Shown piece by piece: positions 1 to 8,506 of a DNA stretch of 64,000 nt. Where the stretch lies: positions 7,764,001 to 7,828,000 of the forward strand of contig NZ_NETK01000001.1 in the NCBI RefSeq assembly GCF_002343915.1, in the 5' to 3' direction. Numbering within the stretch: position 1 is the first letter of the stretch; every line of letters begins with the position of its first letter. A program made the translations under genes and the position numbers. A model generated the notes under the pieces. That model had not been told where the DNA came from. It worked only from the letters and a program-made list of their open reading frames with translations, and ran no database searches. This DNA comes from Nannocystis exedens. GTDB taxonomy: Bacteria > Myxococcota_A > Polyangia > Nannocystales > Nannocystaceae.

Positions 1-1
1 C

Positions 2-1606
2 GGGGCGGGCGTGGCTGTTCTCGCGGTCGCACGCGGTGTACGCGTTGCGCCGGTGGCTGCACGCGGGCGCCTCGGCGGGGGGCCGGACCGCGACGACGCG
101 GGCGGGCGGCCGCTCGACCCGGGGACGCCGTCGGAGGGCGGCTGGGAGGACCTCGTGCACGCGAGCTTGCGGGCGCAGGCGCAGCGGGCGGAGGCGGCGG
201 CGCAGCACGAGCAGCGCCGCGGGGCCTCGCGCGCGCAGATCGAGGCGCTGAGCCGGCCGCTGCGGGCAGAGCAGGACCGGCTGCGCGCGCTCGAGGAGGA
301 GCTGCGGTACGGCGATCCGGCGCAGTTCTGGGCGGAGGTGGCGGCGGGCCGGCCGGGCGACATCGTCGACAGTCGGCTGGCGGAGAGCGGGCGGTCGATC
401 GTGCTGACGGCCGAGCTGATCCGCCAGGCGGTGGCGATCCGCGAGGACTACAGGAAGCAGCAGCGCAAGCTCGCCAAGCAGCAGGCGGCGGAGTTGCGCG
501 CGCTGCAGGCGGCCGCGGCGACGTTGACCGACTCGCGCGAGGCGGTGCTCGCGGAGCTGGCCCGCAGCGCGCCCCGGCCGCGGCCGCAGTCGGTGTTCGA
601 CGCCTACCTGGCGGAGTTCAAGGCGCTGTGCGACCTGCACGGGGCGGAGCTGGTGGTGGTGGCGCTGCCGATCGACGTGCAGGTCGACGCCGGCGAGTGG
701 GCCAAGTACGGGGTCGAGCAGGGGCCGGACATGCGGCCGTCGCAGATCTTGCTGACCGACGTGGTGGCCAGCGCGGAGGAGCTGCGGATCCGCAGCTTCG
801 ACGCGACCGCGGCGCTGCGCGCGGCCCAGCCGGGGGCGTTCCTCGACGGCGACATCCACCTGACGGCGCGCGGCCACGCGGCCCTCGCCGAGGCGCTGGC
901 TGAGCGGCTGGCGCGACCGCTGCCGCCGCGGGTGCCGGGGCCGGGCCTGCCCCAAGGGACACGTTACGCGCCGGCGAAGCCGGCGTGGGACGCGGTGGAG
1001 GCGGTGCCGTTCGCAGGGTGGGCGACGGGCACGGTGCAGCACCTCGGCGGGTGGCTCAAGCTGCGGCTGTCGGCGGCCGACGCGGTCGAGCCGATCCGCG
1101 AGATCGAGGTGCTGGAGGGCGGCTCGCCGGCGGCGATGCGCATGACGACGGCGACCGGGATGACGCTGGTGACGCCGCTCTCCGTGGGGTCGCCGCTGAC
1201 GGCGCGGCTGTATCGCCTCGACGGTGTCGGGGAGCTGCGGATCGGCTGGGAGGCGGCGCAGCCGCGGGTCGAGGTGGTCGGGCTGGCGGAGGCTCCCGGG
1301 CGATCGCTCGTGTTCACGCGGCCGCCCGACGCGCTGTGCCGCTGCGACACGTGCGACGAGATGTGGGGCGACCCTGCGCTGGTTCCGGCGTGCAAGGCGG
1401 GGCAGACCGAGGCGAAGGGCGACGGCTGCGAGGCGCTGCTCGGCTGCGTGCGCCACGACCCGCTGTTCGCGCCCGACTGTCCCGAGGGACAGGTGCATGC
1501 GTTCGCCAGCAACGCCTGCTTCACGCCGTGCGACGACGACAACCCGTGCGAAAAAGGGCGCTGCACGCCGTGGCACGGGGCCGCGGTGTGTGTCGGCGGG
1601 GCGTGA
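2..1606 (+). CDS. SGNH/AlgX-like secreted protein with Cys-rich tail (5' partial)
   Basis: The gene enters from outside the window, so its true start is not visible. The middle holds a long charged coiled-coil-like stretch. It is followed by an SGNH-hydrolase-like core: a 'VVVALPIDVQVD' strand and, near base 850, 'DGDIHLTARGHAAL', the DxxH block that closes SGNH/AlgX-type domains. The last 80 residues are Cys-rich (CRCDTCDEM...CDDDNPCEKGRC), typical of secreted myxobacterial proteins. Enzymatic activity is an inference because the N-terminal GDS block lies upstream or is absent. A different reading frame (bases 12-70) gives protein-like 'WLFSRSHAVYALRRWLHAGA', and a G6 run near 75-82 separates the two, so a frameshift or base-call error is possible there. 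Two 14-bp-period repeats (946-963 and 1476-1493) lie inside the gene. Confidence 0.6.
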   Translation, partial: GAGVAVLAVARGVRVAPVAARGRLGGGPDRDDAGGRPLDPGTPSEGGWEDLVHASLRAQAQRAEAAAQHEQRRGASRAQIEALSRPLRAEQDRLRALEEELRYGDPAQFWAEVAAGRPGDIVDSRLAESGRSIVLTAELIRQAVAIREDYRKQQRKLAKQQAAELRALQAAAATLTDSREAVLAELARSAPRPRPQSVFDAYLAEFKALCDLHGAELVVVALPIDVQVDAGEWAKYGVEQGPDMRPSQILLTDVVASAEELRIRSFDATAALRAAQPGAFLDGDIHLTARGHAALAEALAERLARPLPPRVPGPGLPQGTRYAPAKPAWDAVEAVPFAGWATGTVQHLGGWLKLRLSAADAVEPIREIEVLEGGSPAAMRMTTATGMTLVTPLSVGSPLTARLYRLDGVGELRIGWEAAQPRVEVVGLAEAPGRSLVFTRPPDALCRCDTCDEMWGDPALVPACKAGQTEAKGDGCEALLGCVRHDPLFAPDCPEGQVHAFASNACFTPCDDDNPCEKGRCTPWHGAAVCVGGA

Positions 1607-1654
1607 GAGTTTACCTGCCTAAAAGGACCTCCGGTCGCGGCGGCGACGATGCAC

Positions 1655-1700
1655 CATGGCTCGAAGGGCATGCTCGAAAGAGCATGCTCTTTAGAACATG
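1655..1700. repeat. 14-bp-period CATG repeat array
   Basis: CATG occurs at 1655, 1669, 1683 and 1697, that is, four times at exactly 14-bp steps, with partly palindromic spacers (GCTCGAAGGG, CTCGAAAGAG, CTCTTTAGAA). It lies in the non-coding gap 1607-2016, which otherwise shows no gene. This is the first tandem copy of the dispersed family seen throughout the host part of the window. Confidence 0.75.
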
Positions 1701-2016
1701 GGATTGGAATAATGGCCTCGAGGACATCCGCGTCGCGCCCGGGCTTCGTCGGTGGCCGCGACCGACGTGTGTCTCGCGGCCCCGACGATTGTCGCGAGCG
1801 CTCCGCCGCTGCCGGTCATGTCCAGCGCGACCCGGCGCGCGGGGGGCGGCGATCTTGCCGGTGGGCGTGATGGGCGTGGGCGGGGTCGCAGAGGCGTTCG
1901 GAGAGTCGGGTGGGTGTTTGGCCTACATGGCGATCGGTGAGCGGTTCACGCGCGGAGCGGCGGCGTGGTAGCCTGGGGCAGGATTGCCCGGCGCGCGAAC
2001 ACAGGGATCCGGGCGG

Positions 2017-3087
2017 ATGCGGCTCGTGGCGCTGGTCTTGGCGCTCGGGACGTCGGGGGCGGCGCAGGCGGCCGGGCTGCCGCCGTGGGAGCCGCCGACG
2101 ACGGAGGTCGAGGCCGAGGCGCCGGGTGACCCGGGCTCGAAGGCGGCTGCTTCGGAGCCGCCGAAGGGCGAGGCGAAACCGGCCGAGCCGCAGCGCGGGG
2201 CGAGTGCCGCCGGGGCCGAGCCGCAGGGCGAGGTGAAGCCGTCGGGGACGGAGCCGAAGCCCGCGAGCGGGGAGGTCGGTCCGCGAAGCAGCGAGGCTGC
2301 GACCAGCGCGAATGGTGGGACCGCGAATGTGCAGAGTTCAGCGCGGCTGGCCGGCGATGCGCTGCCGCCGCCGCCGATCGATCCGAACGACGCGCCATTC
2401 ATGCGACCGCCGAACAATCAGATCGGGACCGCGCCGCCGCGCACGCGGCCCGACATTCGCCAGGGGTGGTCGGCGCGGCGGCGGTTCGCGCTGACGATCG
2501 CGCCGGCGTACGCGATGTTGCGGCTGCCGTTCCAGGGCCGCTTGACGGCCAACAATCAGGCGCCGCGGCTGCACGGGGCGGGCGTCAACGCCGAGTTCGA
2601 CGTGCAGGCCTGGCGCTGGATCTGGGTCCGCGCGATGGGGGTCTATTCGGGACACCCGGTCGGCGAGGAGCGGGCGCAGATGGAGATGGAGGTCGTGCGC
2701 ACGGCGCCGCCGGGCACGATTCACGTGATGACCTACGGCGTCGGCCCGGTGTTCGCGCTCGACCTGGGGCGCTTCCTGCCGCTGATCGAGGTCGGGGTGG
2801 CGGGCCTGCGAGTGGTGACGCCCACCGGCGGGGGGACGGGTCAGCGCGGCGAAGCGTGTATGGCCAACGGTGCGTGCGACGTCGGGCTGAAGTGCAACAG
2901 CGCGCGGATCTGCGAGGTCACGACGATCGGCGAGATGTACCTCGGGCTGGCCGTCGATCTGCTGGTGCGGCGCCACCTGAGCTTCGGCGCCCAGTTCCGC
3001 TACAACGTCCGCTTCGCCGAGCTGAAGTCGTTGAACCTCACGCCGGGGTATCTGCTCGGGACGGTGCGGCTGACGGTGCGCTTCTGA
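2017..3087 (+). CDS. Probable outer-membrane/secreted protein with Cys-rich loop
   Basis: This 356-residue protein starts at an ATG that opens directly into a signal peptide (MRLVALVLALGTSGAAQA), which is why this start is preferred over the upstream in-frame one at 1984. Residues 20-130 are a low-complexity Glu/Pro/Ala/Lys linker. From about residue 150 alternating hydrophobic stretches with aromatic ends (FALTIAPAYAML, YLLGTVRLTVRF) and a terminal Phe suggest an outer-membrane beta-barrel. A Cys loop (GEACMANGACDVGLKCNS) is inserted near residue 290. No enzyme family is recognised. It is the last host gene before the integrated element. Confidence 0.65.
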   Translation: MRLVALVLALGTSGAAQAAGLPPWEPPTTEVEAEAPGDPGSKAAASEPPKGEAKPAEPQRGASAAGAEPQGEVKPSGTEPKPASGEVGPRSSEAATSANGGTANVQSSARLAGDALPPPPIDPNDAPFMRPPNNQIGTAPPRTRPDIRQGWSARRRFALTIAPAYAMLRLPFQGRLTANNQAPRLHGAGVNAEFDVQAWRWIWVRAMGVYSGHPVGEERAQMEMEVVRTAPPGTIHVMTYGVGPVFALDLGRFLPLIEVGVAGLRVVTPTGGGTGQRGEACMANGACDVGLKCNSARICEVTTIGEMYLGLAVDLLVRRHLSFGAQFRYNVRFAELKSLNLTPGYLLGTVRLTVRF

Positions 3088-3184
3088 GTCCGCTGGGCCG
3101 ATCTGCGGCCGCGCTGCGGCCGCGGGCGGATCGAACGCGGTTCGGGGGGCTGTCGCGGGCGCCGGCGATGTGCGACCATGCCCG

Positions 3185-3204
3185 CCATGCGCCAATTCCT
3201 CTGG
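3185..3204 (+). other. attL: left attachment site
   Basis: The sequence CCATGCGCCAATTCCTCTGG matches attR at 30307-30326 except for two bases. Both encode Met-Arg-Gln-Phe-Leu-Trp, the mismatches being at third codon positions. Read on from here the frame ends after eight more codons, so attL holds the orphaned first codons of the host gene at 30309. The crossover most likely lies in the identical TTCCTCTGG. Confidence 0.75.
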
Positions 3205-3315
3205 AATTGCCGCTCGAAGCCCACAACTTGAGCGTTACCGAGCGCGGCGGCGCTCGCCAGACCTCTCGGAATCGCACACCACGAGTCGAGCGTGGCAGCG
3301 AGGACGATGAGCCCC

Positions 3316-3340
3316 CTGGGGCTAGAAACCCCAGAATTTT
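3316..3340 (+). terminator. Hairpin with T-run upstream of integrase
   Basis: CTGGGG and CCCCAG (3316-3321 and 3329-3334) form a 6-bp stem with a 7-nt loop, followed by AATTTT. It looks like a small intrinsic terminator or attenuator between attL and the integrase start. It could insulate the integrase from host transcription entering from the left. The rest of 3205-3374 shows no gene. Confidence 0.4.
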
Positions 3341-3374
3341 GAGGTCTGCGAAGGAGGGTCCCAGCAACCACGGG

Positions 3375-4397
3375 ATGCTGACTTCACTCCTTCGCCGGTT
3401 CATCCCCTCCATCGTCAACAAAAACACGATCTCGGAATCGCCGGTCGCCACGGCGGATGCGGCAACCCTGAACAGCATCCTGGACGAGTTCTGGGACCTG
3501 CACTGGCAGCACCTCGACGACGCGGAGGGTGTCGAGCGGACGCTCCGTCTCTACCTGCGACCTGCCTTTGGGGCCAGGCCGGTCAATGCCCTAAGCCGCG
3601 ACGAGCTGCTGCGCTGGCACCAGAAGGCAGAGCACAGGAGGGTGCCCTCCATGGCGAACCGAGCGATCAAGCTCGGCCGTCAGGTGTGGCGCGCGTTGCG
3701 GCCAGGGGAGTTGAACCCGTTCGCCGACATCCCGCTCTACCCGATCCGCCAGCGCACGCGCGTCTTCAGCGAGGATGAGCGCGCTCGATTCGCGACGGCC
3801 CTCGAGGGCATGCTCAGGCCCAAGGGAAGAGGAAAGCGCCCGAAATGCACCGAGGTTGTCGCGGACGCGATCTGGTGCGTGCGGGGCACCGGCGGGCGGC
3901 GTTCGGAGGTGCTCTCGTTGCGACGAGAGCAGATCGATCTGCGCGCTGAGCTCGCGTACCTCGACGAGCACAAGACCGACGACGACGAAGACGTTCGGAC
4001 GCTGCAGCTCACCAACTGCATGGACGTCATCCGGAGGCGTTGCGACATCTGCGACAAGACCGGCAACCCGTGGCTCTTCCCGAGCCCGAAGAAGAGCGCG
4101 AGCGGTCACGTGGAGAACATCGACGCGGCCTTTCACGAGGCATGCCGCCGCGCTGAGATGGTGCGGACGCGTGGCCTGTCGCCGCATGCCCTTCGGCGCG
4201 ATCTGGCCACGAAATTGCTAAATGGCGGCACGGACCTTCGTGTGTGCCAGAAGGTCCTGGGGCACCGGAACATCGCCTCCACATCACGCTACGCCCGTGC
4301 CAACGACGAGACGGCGCGCCGCGCGGTGAGGAACAACGGCGTGAAGCGGGAGGCCCAGGAAGTCGCGGTCCCTCGGCCGACCGAAGGAGGTGCGTGA
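3375..4397 (+). CDS. int: Tyrosine recombinase/integrase
   Basis: This 340-residue site-specific recombinase should integrate and excise the element at the 3185/30307 sites. The catalytic residues are visible: Arg175 in GGRRSEV, His271 and Arg274 in SPHALRRD, His297 in LGHRN and Tyr306 in SRYA. A candidate Lys lies in the DEHKTDDDED turn. The N-terminal half (about residues 30-110) fits a SAM-like core-binding domain. The ATG at 3375 is chosen because it begins a protein of normal family length. AAGGAGG lies about 17 bases upstream, rather far for a ribosome site, so TTG at 3339 remains possible. The stop codon overlaps the next ATG, making it the first gene of the early operon. Confidence 0.92.
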   Translation: MLTSLLRRFIPSIVNKNTISESPVATADAATLNSILDEFWDLHWQHLDDAEGVERTLRLYLRPAFGARPVNALSRDELLRWHQKAEHRRVPSMANRAIKLGRQVWRALRPGELNPFADIPLYPIRQRTRVFSEDERARFATALEGMLRPKGRGKRPKCTEVVADAIWCVRGTGGRRSEVLSLRREQIDLRAELAYLDEHKTDDDEDVRTLQLTNCMDVIRRRCDICDKTGNPWLFPSPKKSASGHVENIDAAFHEACRRAEMVRTRGLSPHALRRDLATKLLNGGTDLRVCQKVLGHRNIASTSRYARANDETARRAVRNNGVKREAQEVAVPRPTEGGA

Positions 4398-4792
4398 TGC
4401 GGAAGCGACACGAAGACCTCGCGGATGACGTCGACGGCCTCGTCGGTCCGCCGGAAGCCGACGTCCTCGGCACGGTCGGCCGAACCTTCAGCCGCGAGGA
4501 AGCTATCGTCGCGCCGAGGGTGCAGGCGCAGCTCGTGGCCCCGCGCGTGCGCCTGTACTGCAGCAGGTGCGGCGCGCGCCTCGTCTGCTGCGCGTGCGGC
4601 GACTACTATCGGAACTGCAAGGGGCCCTGCGCGTGCGGCGACGTGGCCGCCTGCCCGGACTGCGACCTGGAAGCTGTCGAGATCCGCGACCGGTGCGGCA
4701 CGGTGGTCGGGGTGCTGCAAGGGGTGGTGGAGTCCGCGTCGCCGCGCCGGAAGGTGCTGGCGCTCCCCAGAAAGGCGGGAGGTGCGGCGTGA
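4397..4792 (+). CDS. Small Cys-rich zinc-ribbon protein
   Basis: This 131-residue protein starts at an ATG overlapping the integrase stop by one base. Between residues 54 and 95 it carries many Cys pairs (CSRCG, CCACG, CACG, CPDC), a pattern expected to bind one or two zinc ions. The start is acidic (DLADDVDGL). The family is not recognised. Its position between integrase and replication genes suggests a DNA-binding or recombination accessory role, such as a directionality factor, but nothing in the sequence proves this. Confidence 0.7.
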   Translation: MRKRHEDLADDVDGLVGPPEADVLGTVGRTFSREEAIVAPRVQAQLVAPRVRLYCSRCGARLVCCACGDYYRNCKGPCACGDVAACPDCDLEAVEIRDRCGTVVGVLQGVVESASPRRKVLALPRKAGGAA

Positions 4793-5169
4793 TGCTCCTC
4801 GCCTTCATCCTCACCCTGTCCGGCGGTCTGCTCCTCGGCATCTTGCTGGGCGCCCGGTTCCAGCGCGGGCGCTCGCAGCCCTCCTTGAACGAGGCATGGG
4901 CCTGGGCACGCCGAGAGCGAGCCGCGCGACTCGCCAGCGAGACGCGCGTGCGGCAGCTCGAGCGCGACGTCCAGGAGTTCGAGAAGGTGGTCGCCGCGCT
5001 GGCTCCGCCGGAGCCGGAACACGGCCACCTCGTGGCGGAACTCGAAAGCTCGCTGCGAGTGCTCGGTCTTGACGTGGCGATCGACGACCTCCAGCCGACG
5101 CTGCCGGACGCGAGCGAGAGCAAGGAGCGCATCCGTCGTCGGTTGTTCGGAGGCGAGGTGAACCCGTGA
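4792..5169 (+). CDS. Membrane-anchored coiled-coil protein
   Basis: This 125-residue protein overlaps the preceding stop by one base. Residues 1-21 form a membrane helix (MLLAFILTLSGGLLLGILLG) followed by Arg residues, then a charged segment (residues 38-70) with coiled-coil character, then a second helical part. The layout recalls small phage inner-membrane proteins, but no family is recognised and the early-operon position argues against a late lysis role. Confidence 0.65.
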   Translation: MLLAFILTLSGGLLLGILLGARFQRGRSQPSLNEAWAWARRERAARLASETRVRQLERDVQEFEKVVAALAPPEPEHGHLVAELESSLRVLGLDVAIDDLQPTLPDASESKERIRRRLFGGEVNP

Positions 5170-5324
5170 CGAAGGCTGACCTCGTCGACCTGGTCGCCGT
5201 CCTGCTGCGGCTCGCACTCCGAAGAGCGGGCTCGTCGGTGCGAGCGGCGGCCCTCTGCAGCGTCACCGTCCGCGCGCCCCGCGGGGCCGCTAACTGCGGC
5301 TTCTACCCCCGGAGGCCGCGATGA
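5166..5324 (+). CDS. Very small ORF coupled in the early operon
   Basis: A 52-codon frame starts at GTG inside the stop of the previous gene (GTGA) and ends in the ATGA that starts the next one. Such double overlap, as in the rest of this operon, is the main reason to believe it. The product is hydrophobic at residues 5-18 (LVDLVAVLLRLAL) and basic afterwards. It could be a real small protein or only a coupling leader. Confidence 0.4.
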   Translation: MTKADLVDLVAVLLRLALRRAGSSVRAAALCSVTVRAPRGAANCGFYPRRPR

Positions 5325-5515
5325 CGAAGCCGCTGTCGCCCGGGTGTCGGCAGGCGCTGCTCCTGCTGCTCGAGCGGCGGCGGCACAACCCATTTCTGAG
5401 CCGACGGGCGAAGGCCCTCGAGGAACGCGGTCTCATCGAGCAGAGGGAGGACACCGCCACCTGGCAGCTCTCCGCGGCCGGTCGCGTCCTCGCCAAGGAG
5501 ATCGCGCGTCGATGA
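5321..5515 (+). CDS. Small winged-helix-like protein
   Basis: This 64-residue protein overlaps its neighbours by 4 bases on each side (ATGA). The pattern 'AKALEERGLIEQREDTATWQLSAAGRVLA' fits the recognition helix and wing of an MarR/PadR-like winged helix, reduced to a minimal domain. It lies next to another helix-turn-helix gene and the replicative helicase, so a role in replication or early transcription control is likely. Confidence 0.6.
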   Translation: MTKPLSPGCRQALLLLLERRRHNPFLSRRAKALEERGLIEQREDTATWQLSAAGRVLAKEIARR

Positions 5516-6207
5516 CGTGCCGTCCCGGCCCGCGGCTCCTGCTGACCACGCTTCGCCAGACCGCGGGCGAAGATGGGTGGAGCCACGCGTCCGTGCCTAC
5601 CCTGGCCTGGGAGACAGGTCAGTGCGAGCGGACGATCTACCGGCAGCTCGGCGCCCTTCACCTGGCCGGGCTGCTGATGCGCGAGCGGCGGCGGGTCGCC
5701 GGCCGGCTGCGCACGTGCTGGGCGCTCGGTGCCCGGGCGCGCGACCTCCTCGCCTCACAATTCGCGGCGCAGCTGCAGGCCGAACAGCTCGAGCTCGTCG
5801 ACGTCGCCGGCCAGCTGGTCGTCGCGACCCCGCAGCAGGCCGACGACGCCCGCGAAGCCGGGGCCCGCGTCGTGAAGCGGCCGCTCTGGCCGCGCCGTAT
5901 TCCGCTCTCGCTGACCCGCGACCTCGGCAAGCTGCTGCGCCGGGAGGGCTGGCAGGCGGTCATGCAGGTGTTGCGGGGCTACCACGCGGCGACGCTCGAT
6001 GATCCGCGGCAGTGGCGCTGGTGGCCGCTTCTCTGGCGTCCGGGCGTGTGGTCCCGGGCCGCGGTCCTGGCCGAGGACGCCGCTCAACGTCACCGGGCTC
6101 GCGTTCATCGCCACCTCGAGTCGCTGAGGCCGAAACCGGAGACAGAACCCGAAGCCGTCACCGCGCTCCTCATGCGGTGGCGGCACCAGGGAGGTACCGC
6201 CCCATGA
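5512..6207 (+). CDS. HTH_36-like replication/DNA-binding protein
   Basis: This 231-residue protein starts at an ATG overlapping the previous stop. Residues 12-60 ('WSHASVPTLAWETGQCERTIYRQLGAL...LLMRERR') fit a helix-turn-helix of the HTH_36 type, found in phage and plasmid replication initiators that load a DnaB-family helicase. The C-terminal half is basic and Trp-rich with no recognised fold. Two genes downstream is a DnaB-like helicase, so helicase loader or origin binder is the best guess. Confidence 0.6.
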   Translation: MTCRPGPRLLLTTLRQTAGEDGWSHASVPTLAWETGQCERTIYRQLGALHLAGLLMRERRRVAGRLRTCWALGARARDLLASQFAAQLQAEQLELVDVAGQLVVATPQQADDAREAGARVVKRPLWPRRIPLSLTRDLGKLLRREGWQAVMQVLRGYHAATLDDPRQWRWWPLLWRPGVWSRAAVLAEDAAQRHRARVHRHLESLRPKPETEPEAVTALLMRWRHQGGTAP

Positions 6208-6644
6208 ACGTGAGCGACATCCTGCCGATCGCGCGAGCCGTCGCCCGTCTCGCGCCGTCGCACGAGCGCGACGAGGCCCTCGGCGTGGCGCTCCTGGCTA
6301 TCACCAACGCCTGGCGCCGGTACGAGCCGGAGCGCGGCGAGTGGCGAGCCTGGGCCCGTATCTGGGCCAGAGGCGCCGTCGTGCGCTACCTGGAGCGTCG
6401 GTCGCTCGAGCTGCGGCTCATCGAACCGGCGGCGCCCGACGAGGCCGGCGAACAGCTCGACGAAGGCGTCTTCGACGCCTTCGCGCGCCTGCGACAGGCC
6501 GCCCAGCTCGACCGCGAGGTCGTGCAGGCCCGCCTCGCGGGGCTGACCCTTCGGGCAGCGGGCGAGCGACTCGGGTGCAGCCGGACGCAGGTCATGCGGC
6601 GCGAGCGGCGAGTGCTCGCGGCCCTCGGAGGCGCGCAGGCATGA
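6204..6644 (+). CDS. Sigma-70-like small factor
   Basis: This 146-residue protein shows two parts resembling sigma-70 regions. The first (residues 25-70, 'ALLAITNAWRRYEPERGEWRAWARIWARGAVVRYLERR') matches the region 2 layout. The second (residues 100-140, 'LAGLTLRAAGERLGCSRTQVMRRERRVLAAL') is a region-4-like helix-turn-helix. It overlaps the previous gene by 4 bases and the helicase gene by 4 bases. It may direct transcription of element genes, or be a sigma-like DNA-binding protein without polymerase contact. Confidence 0.6.
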   Translation: MNVSDILPIARAVARLAPSHERDEALGVALLAITNAWRRYEPERGEWRAWARIWARGAVVRYLERRSLELRLIEPAAPDEAGEQLDEGVFDAFARLRQAAQLDREVVQARLAGLTLRAAGERLGCSRTQVMRRERRVLAALGGAQA

Positions 6645-7930
6645 GTGACTTCGTCGAACGCGAACACGAGTACGCGATCCTCGGGGCCGTGCTGCTCCGA
6701 GGGCAGATCGCCCTCGACGAAGCCGACGTCCAGCCGGCCCACTTCGGCGACCCGGTCGCCCGCACGATCCTCGACGCGCTGGTGTCGATCGCGGAGCGCG
6801 GCGAGCCGGTGGGCGACATCGTCGGCCTGCAGGCGGAGCTGGAGCGCCGCGGAAACCTGAAGCTGGTCGGCGGCCTGCCGGCCCTGAGCAAGCTCGTCGA
6901 CAAGTACGCGACGGCGCGCAACGCCGGCTGGCACGGACGTCGCGTCCGCGAGCTCGCCGTCGGGCGGATGCTCCGCCAGGGCATGCGCGATCTCCTCGAG
7001 GCGCATCCGGATGAACTCGTGACGCGGGCGCGCGAGGAGTTGCCCCCGCTGCTCGATGGTGTTGCGACCGCCGCCCCGCCGATCGGACAGGTCGTTCGGG
7101 ACAGCCTGGATGCGATCGCCCGCGCCGGCATGGGCCAGGCGCCGGTCGTGCCCACGGGGCTTAGGGTGCTGGACGACAGGCTGGGGGGCGGCATCCGCCC
7201 CCAGCAGCTGGTCGTGATCGGCGCGCGGCCATCGATGGGGAAGACCGGCCTCCTCATCACGTGGGCGGCAGCGTCGGCGCGCGCGCGGCGACCGGTCTAC
7301 ATCGCCACGCTCGAGATGTCCGCCGTCGAGGTGGTGCAGCGCATGCTCGCGCTTCTGGCGCTCGTCGACGTCCAGGCGGTGATCGCCGGCCGCCTGAGCC
7401 ATGCGGAAGCGCAGCGGCTCAGCGACGCGGCCGAGGCGGTGAAGGGCGCGCCGCTCGTGATCGACGATGACGTGCGCTCGCTGGGTCAGCTGCGCGCGCG
7501 CGTCCGTCAGTGGGTCCGTCGCACCGCGGCGACCAGCAGCGACGCAAACGCCTGGGTCGCGGTCGACTACCTTCAGCTGCTCGAGTACGAGGGCCGCGCC
7601 GACAACCGCGAGCAGGAGATCAGCGGCCTCTCTCGCGGCCTGAAGCGGCTGGCCAAGGACGCGAACATCCCGGTGGTCGCCGCGGCGCAGCTCAATCGAG
7701 CGGTCGAGGCTCGCGCGGATCACAAGCCGCACCTGGCCGACCTCCGCGAGTCCGGCAGCGTCGAGCAGGACGCGGACATCGTCCTGTTTCCCTTCCGCGA
7801 GGAGCACTACAAGCCGACGACGCAGAACGCCGGGAAGGCTGAAATCATCGTCGGGAAGCACCGTAACGGGCCTACCGGCGAGGTCACCGTCGCGTTCCGT
7901 AAGGCGCTGGCGGCGTTCTTCAACCCCTGA
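6641..7930 (+). CDS. DnaB-type replicative helicase
   Basis: This 429-residue protein has the two-domain form of DnaB helicases: an N-terminal helical domain (residues 5-100, 'EYAILGAVLL...ILDALVSIAERGEPVG') and a RecA-like motor domain. Walker A is GARPSMGKTG (residues 194-203) and Walker B ends in VAVDYLQLLE (Asp309). The later 'PVVAAAQLNRAVE' and 'ESGSVEQDADIV' match helicase motifs H3/H4. It unwinds DNA at replication forks, here presumably for element replication, and starts inside the previous stop codon (ATGA). Confidence 0.9.
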   Translation: MSDFVEREHEYAILGAVLLRGQIALDEADVQPAHFGDPVARTILDALVSIAERGEPVGDIVGLQAELERRGNLKLVGGLPALSKLVDKYATARNAGWHGRRVRELAVGRMLRQGMRDLLEAHPDELVTRAREELPPLLDGVATAAPPIGQVVRDSLDAIARAGMGQAPVVPTGLRVLDDRLGGGIRPQQLVVIGARPSMGKTGLLITWAAASARARRPVYIATLEMSAVEVVQRMLALLALVDVQAVIAGRLSHAEAQRLSDAAEAVKGAPLVIDDDVRSLGQLRARVRQWVRRTAATSSDANAWVAVDYLQLLEYEGRADNREQEISGLSRGLKRLAKDANIPVVAAAQLNRAVEARADHKPHLADLRESGSVEQDADIVLFPFREEHYKPTTQNAGKAEIIVGKHRNGPTGEVTVAFRKALAAFFNP

Positions 7931-7946
7931 CCCAAGGAGCGAGTAG

Positions 7947-8489
7947 ATGCAGCTGGTGATCGGCGCGGTGCCCGGCCCGACCGTGAAGGACGCAGGCGGT
8001 TTTCGCTGCATCGCCGCGGATCCGCCGTGGCTCGAGCAGGGGGGCGGCGGGCGAGGCGCGCAGGAGCACTACCCGCTGCTGTCGACGCCGGCGATCATCG
8101 AGACGATGTTGCGGGCGCCGTGTTGGACGCCGGCACCCAGCTGTCACCTCTGGCTCTGGGTGACCAACAACTTTCTCCCGGACGGCTTGCACGTGATGCA
8201 GGCGCTCGGCTTCCGCTACGTCAGCAACATGGCCTGGGCGAAGGACAAGGTCGGCCTCGGCCAGTACCTCCGAGGCCAGCACGAGCTCGTGCTCTTCGGC
8301 GTGCGCGGCCAGCTGCCGGCGCAGGCGCCCGTGCCGAGCCTTCTCGTCGCCCCCCGCCGGGCGCATAGCCAGAAGCCCCCTGAGGCCTTCGAGCGGTTCG
8401 AGGCTGTGAGCCCCGGGCCTCGCCTCGAGATGTTCGCGCGGGAGCGGCGGTCCGGCTGGGAACCGTGGGGGAACGAGCTCGCCGCATGA
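7947..8489 (+). CDS. MT-A70-family adenine methyltransferase
   Basis: This 180-residue protein carries the catalytic DPPW motif (residues 28-31, 'CIAADPPWLEQ') and the family's 'FRYVSNMAWAKDKVGLGQYLRGQHELVLFG' block in the right order. MT-A70 enzymes methylate the N6 of adenine. In phages they usually protect DNA from host restriction. The gene follows the helicase after 16 bases in the same operon. Length and motif order are normal for the phage branch. The target sequence is unknown. Confidence 0.85.
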   Translation: MQLVIGAVPGPTVKDAGGFRCIAADPPWLEQGGGGRGAQEHYPLLSTPAIIETMLRAPCWTPAPSCHLWLWVTNNFLPDGLHVMQALGFRYVSNMAWAKDKVGLGQYLRGQHELVLFGVRGQLPAQAPVPSLLVAPRRAHSQKPPEAFERFEAVSPGPRLEMFARERRSGWEPWGNELAA

Positions 8490-8506
8490 CGGAAAGGACA
8501 TGAACA

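Noticed and set aside
3087..3375. tRNA gene as integration target
   Set aside because: No cloverleaf or TTCGAATC-type T-arm is seen near either att site; the target is instead the start of the small protein gene at 30309.
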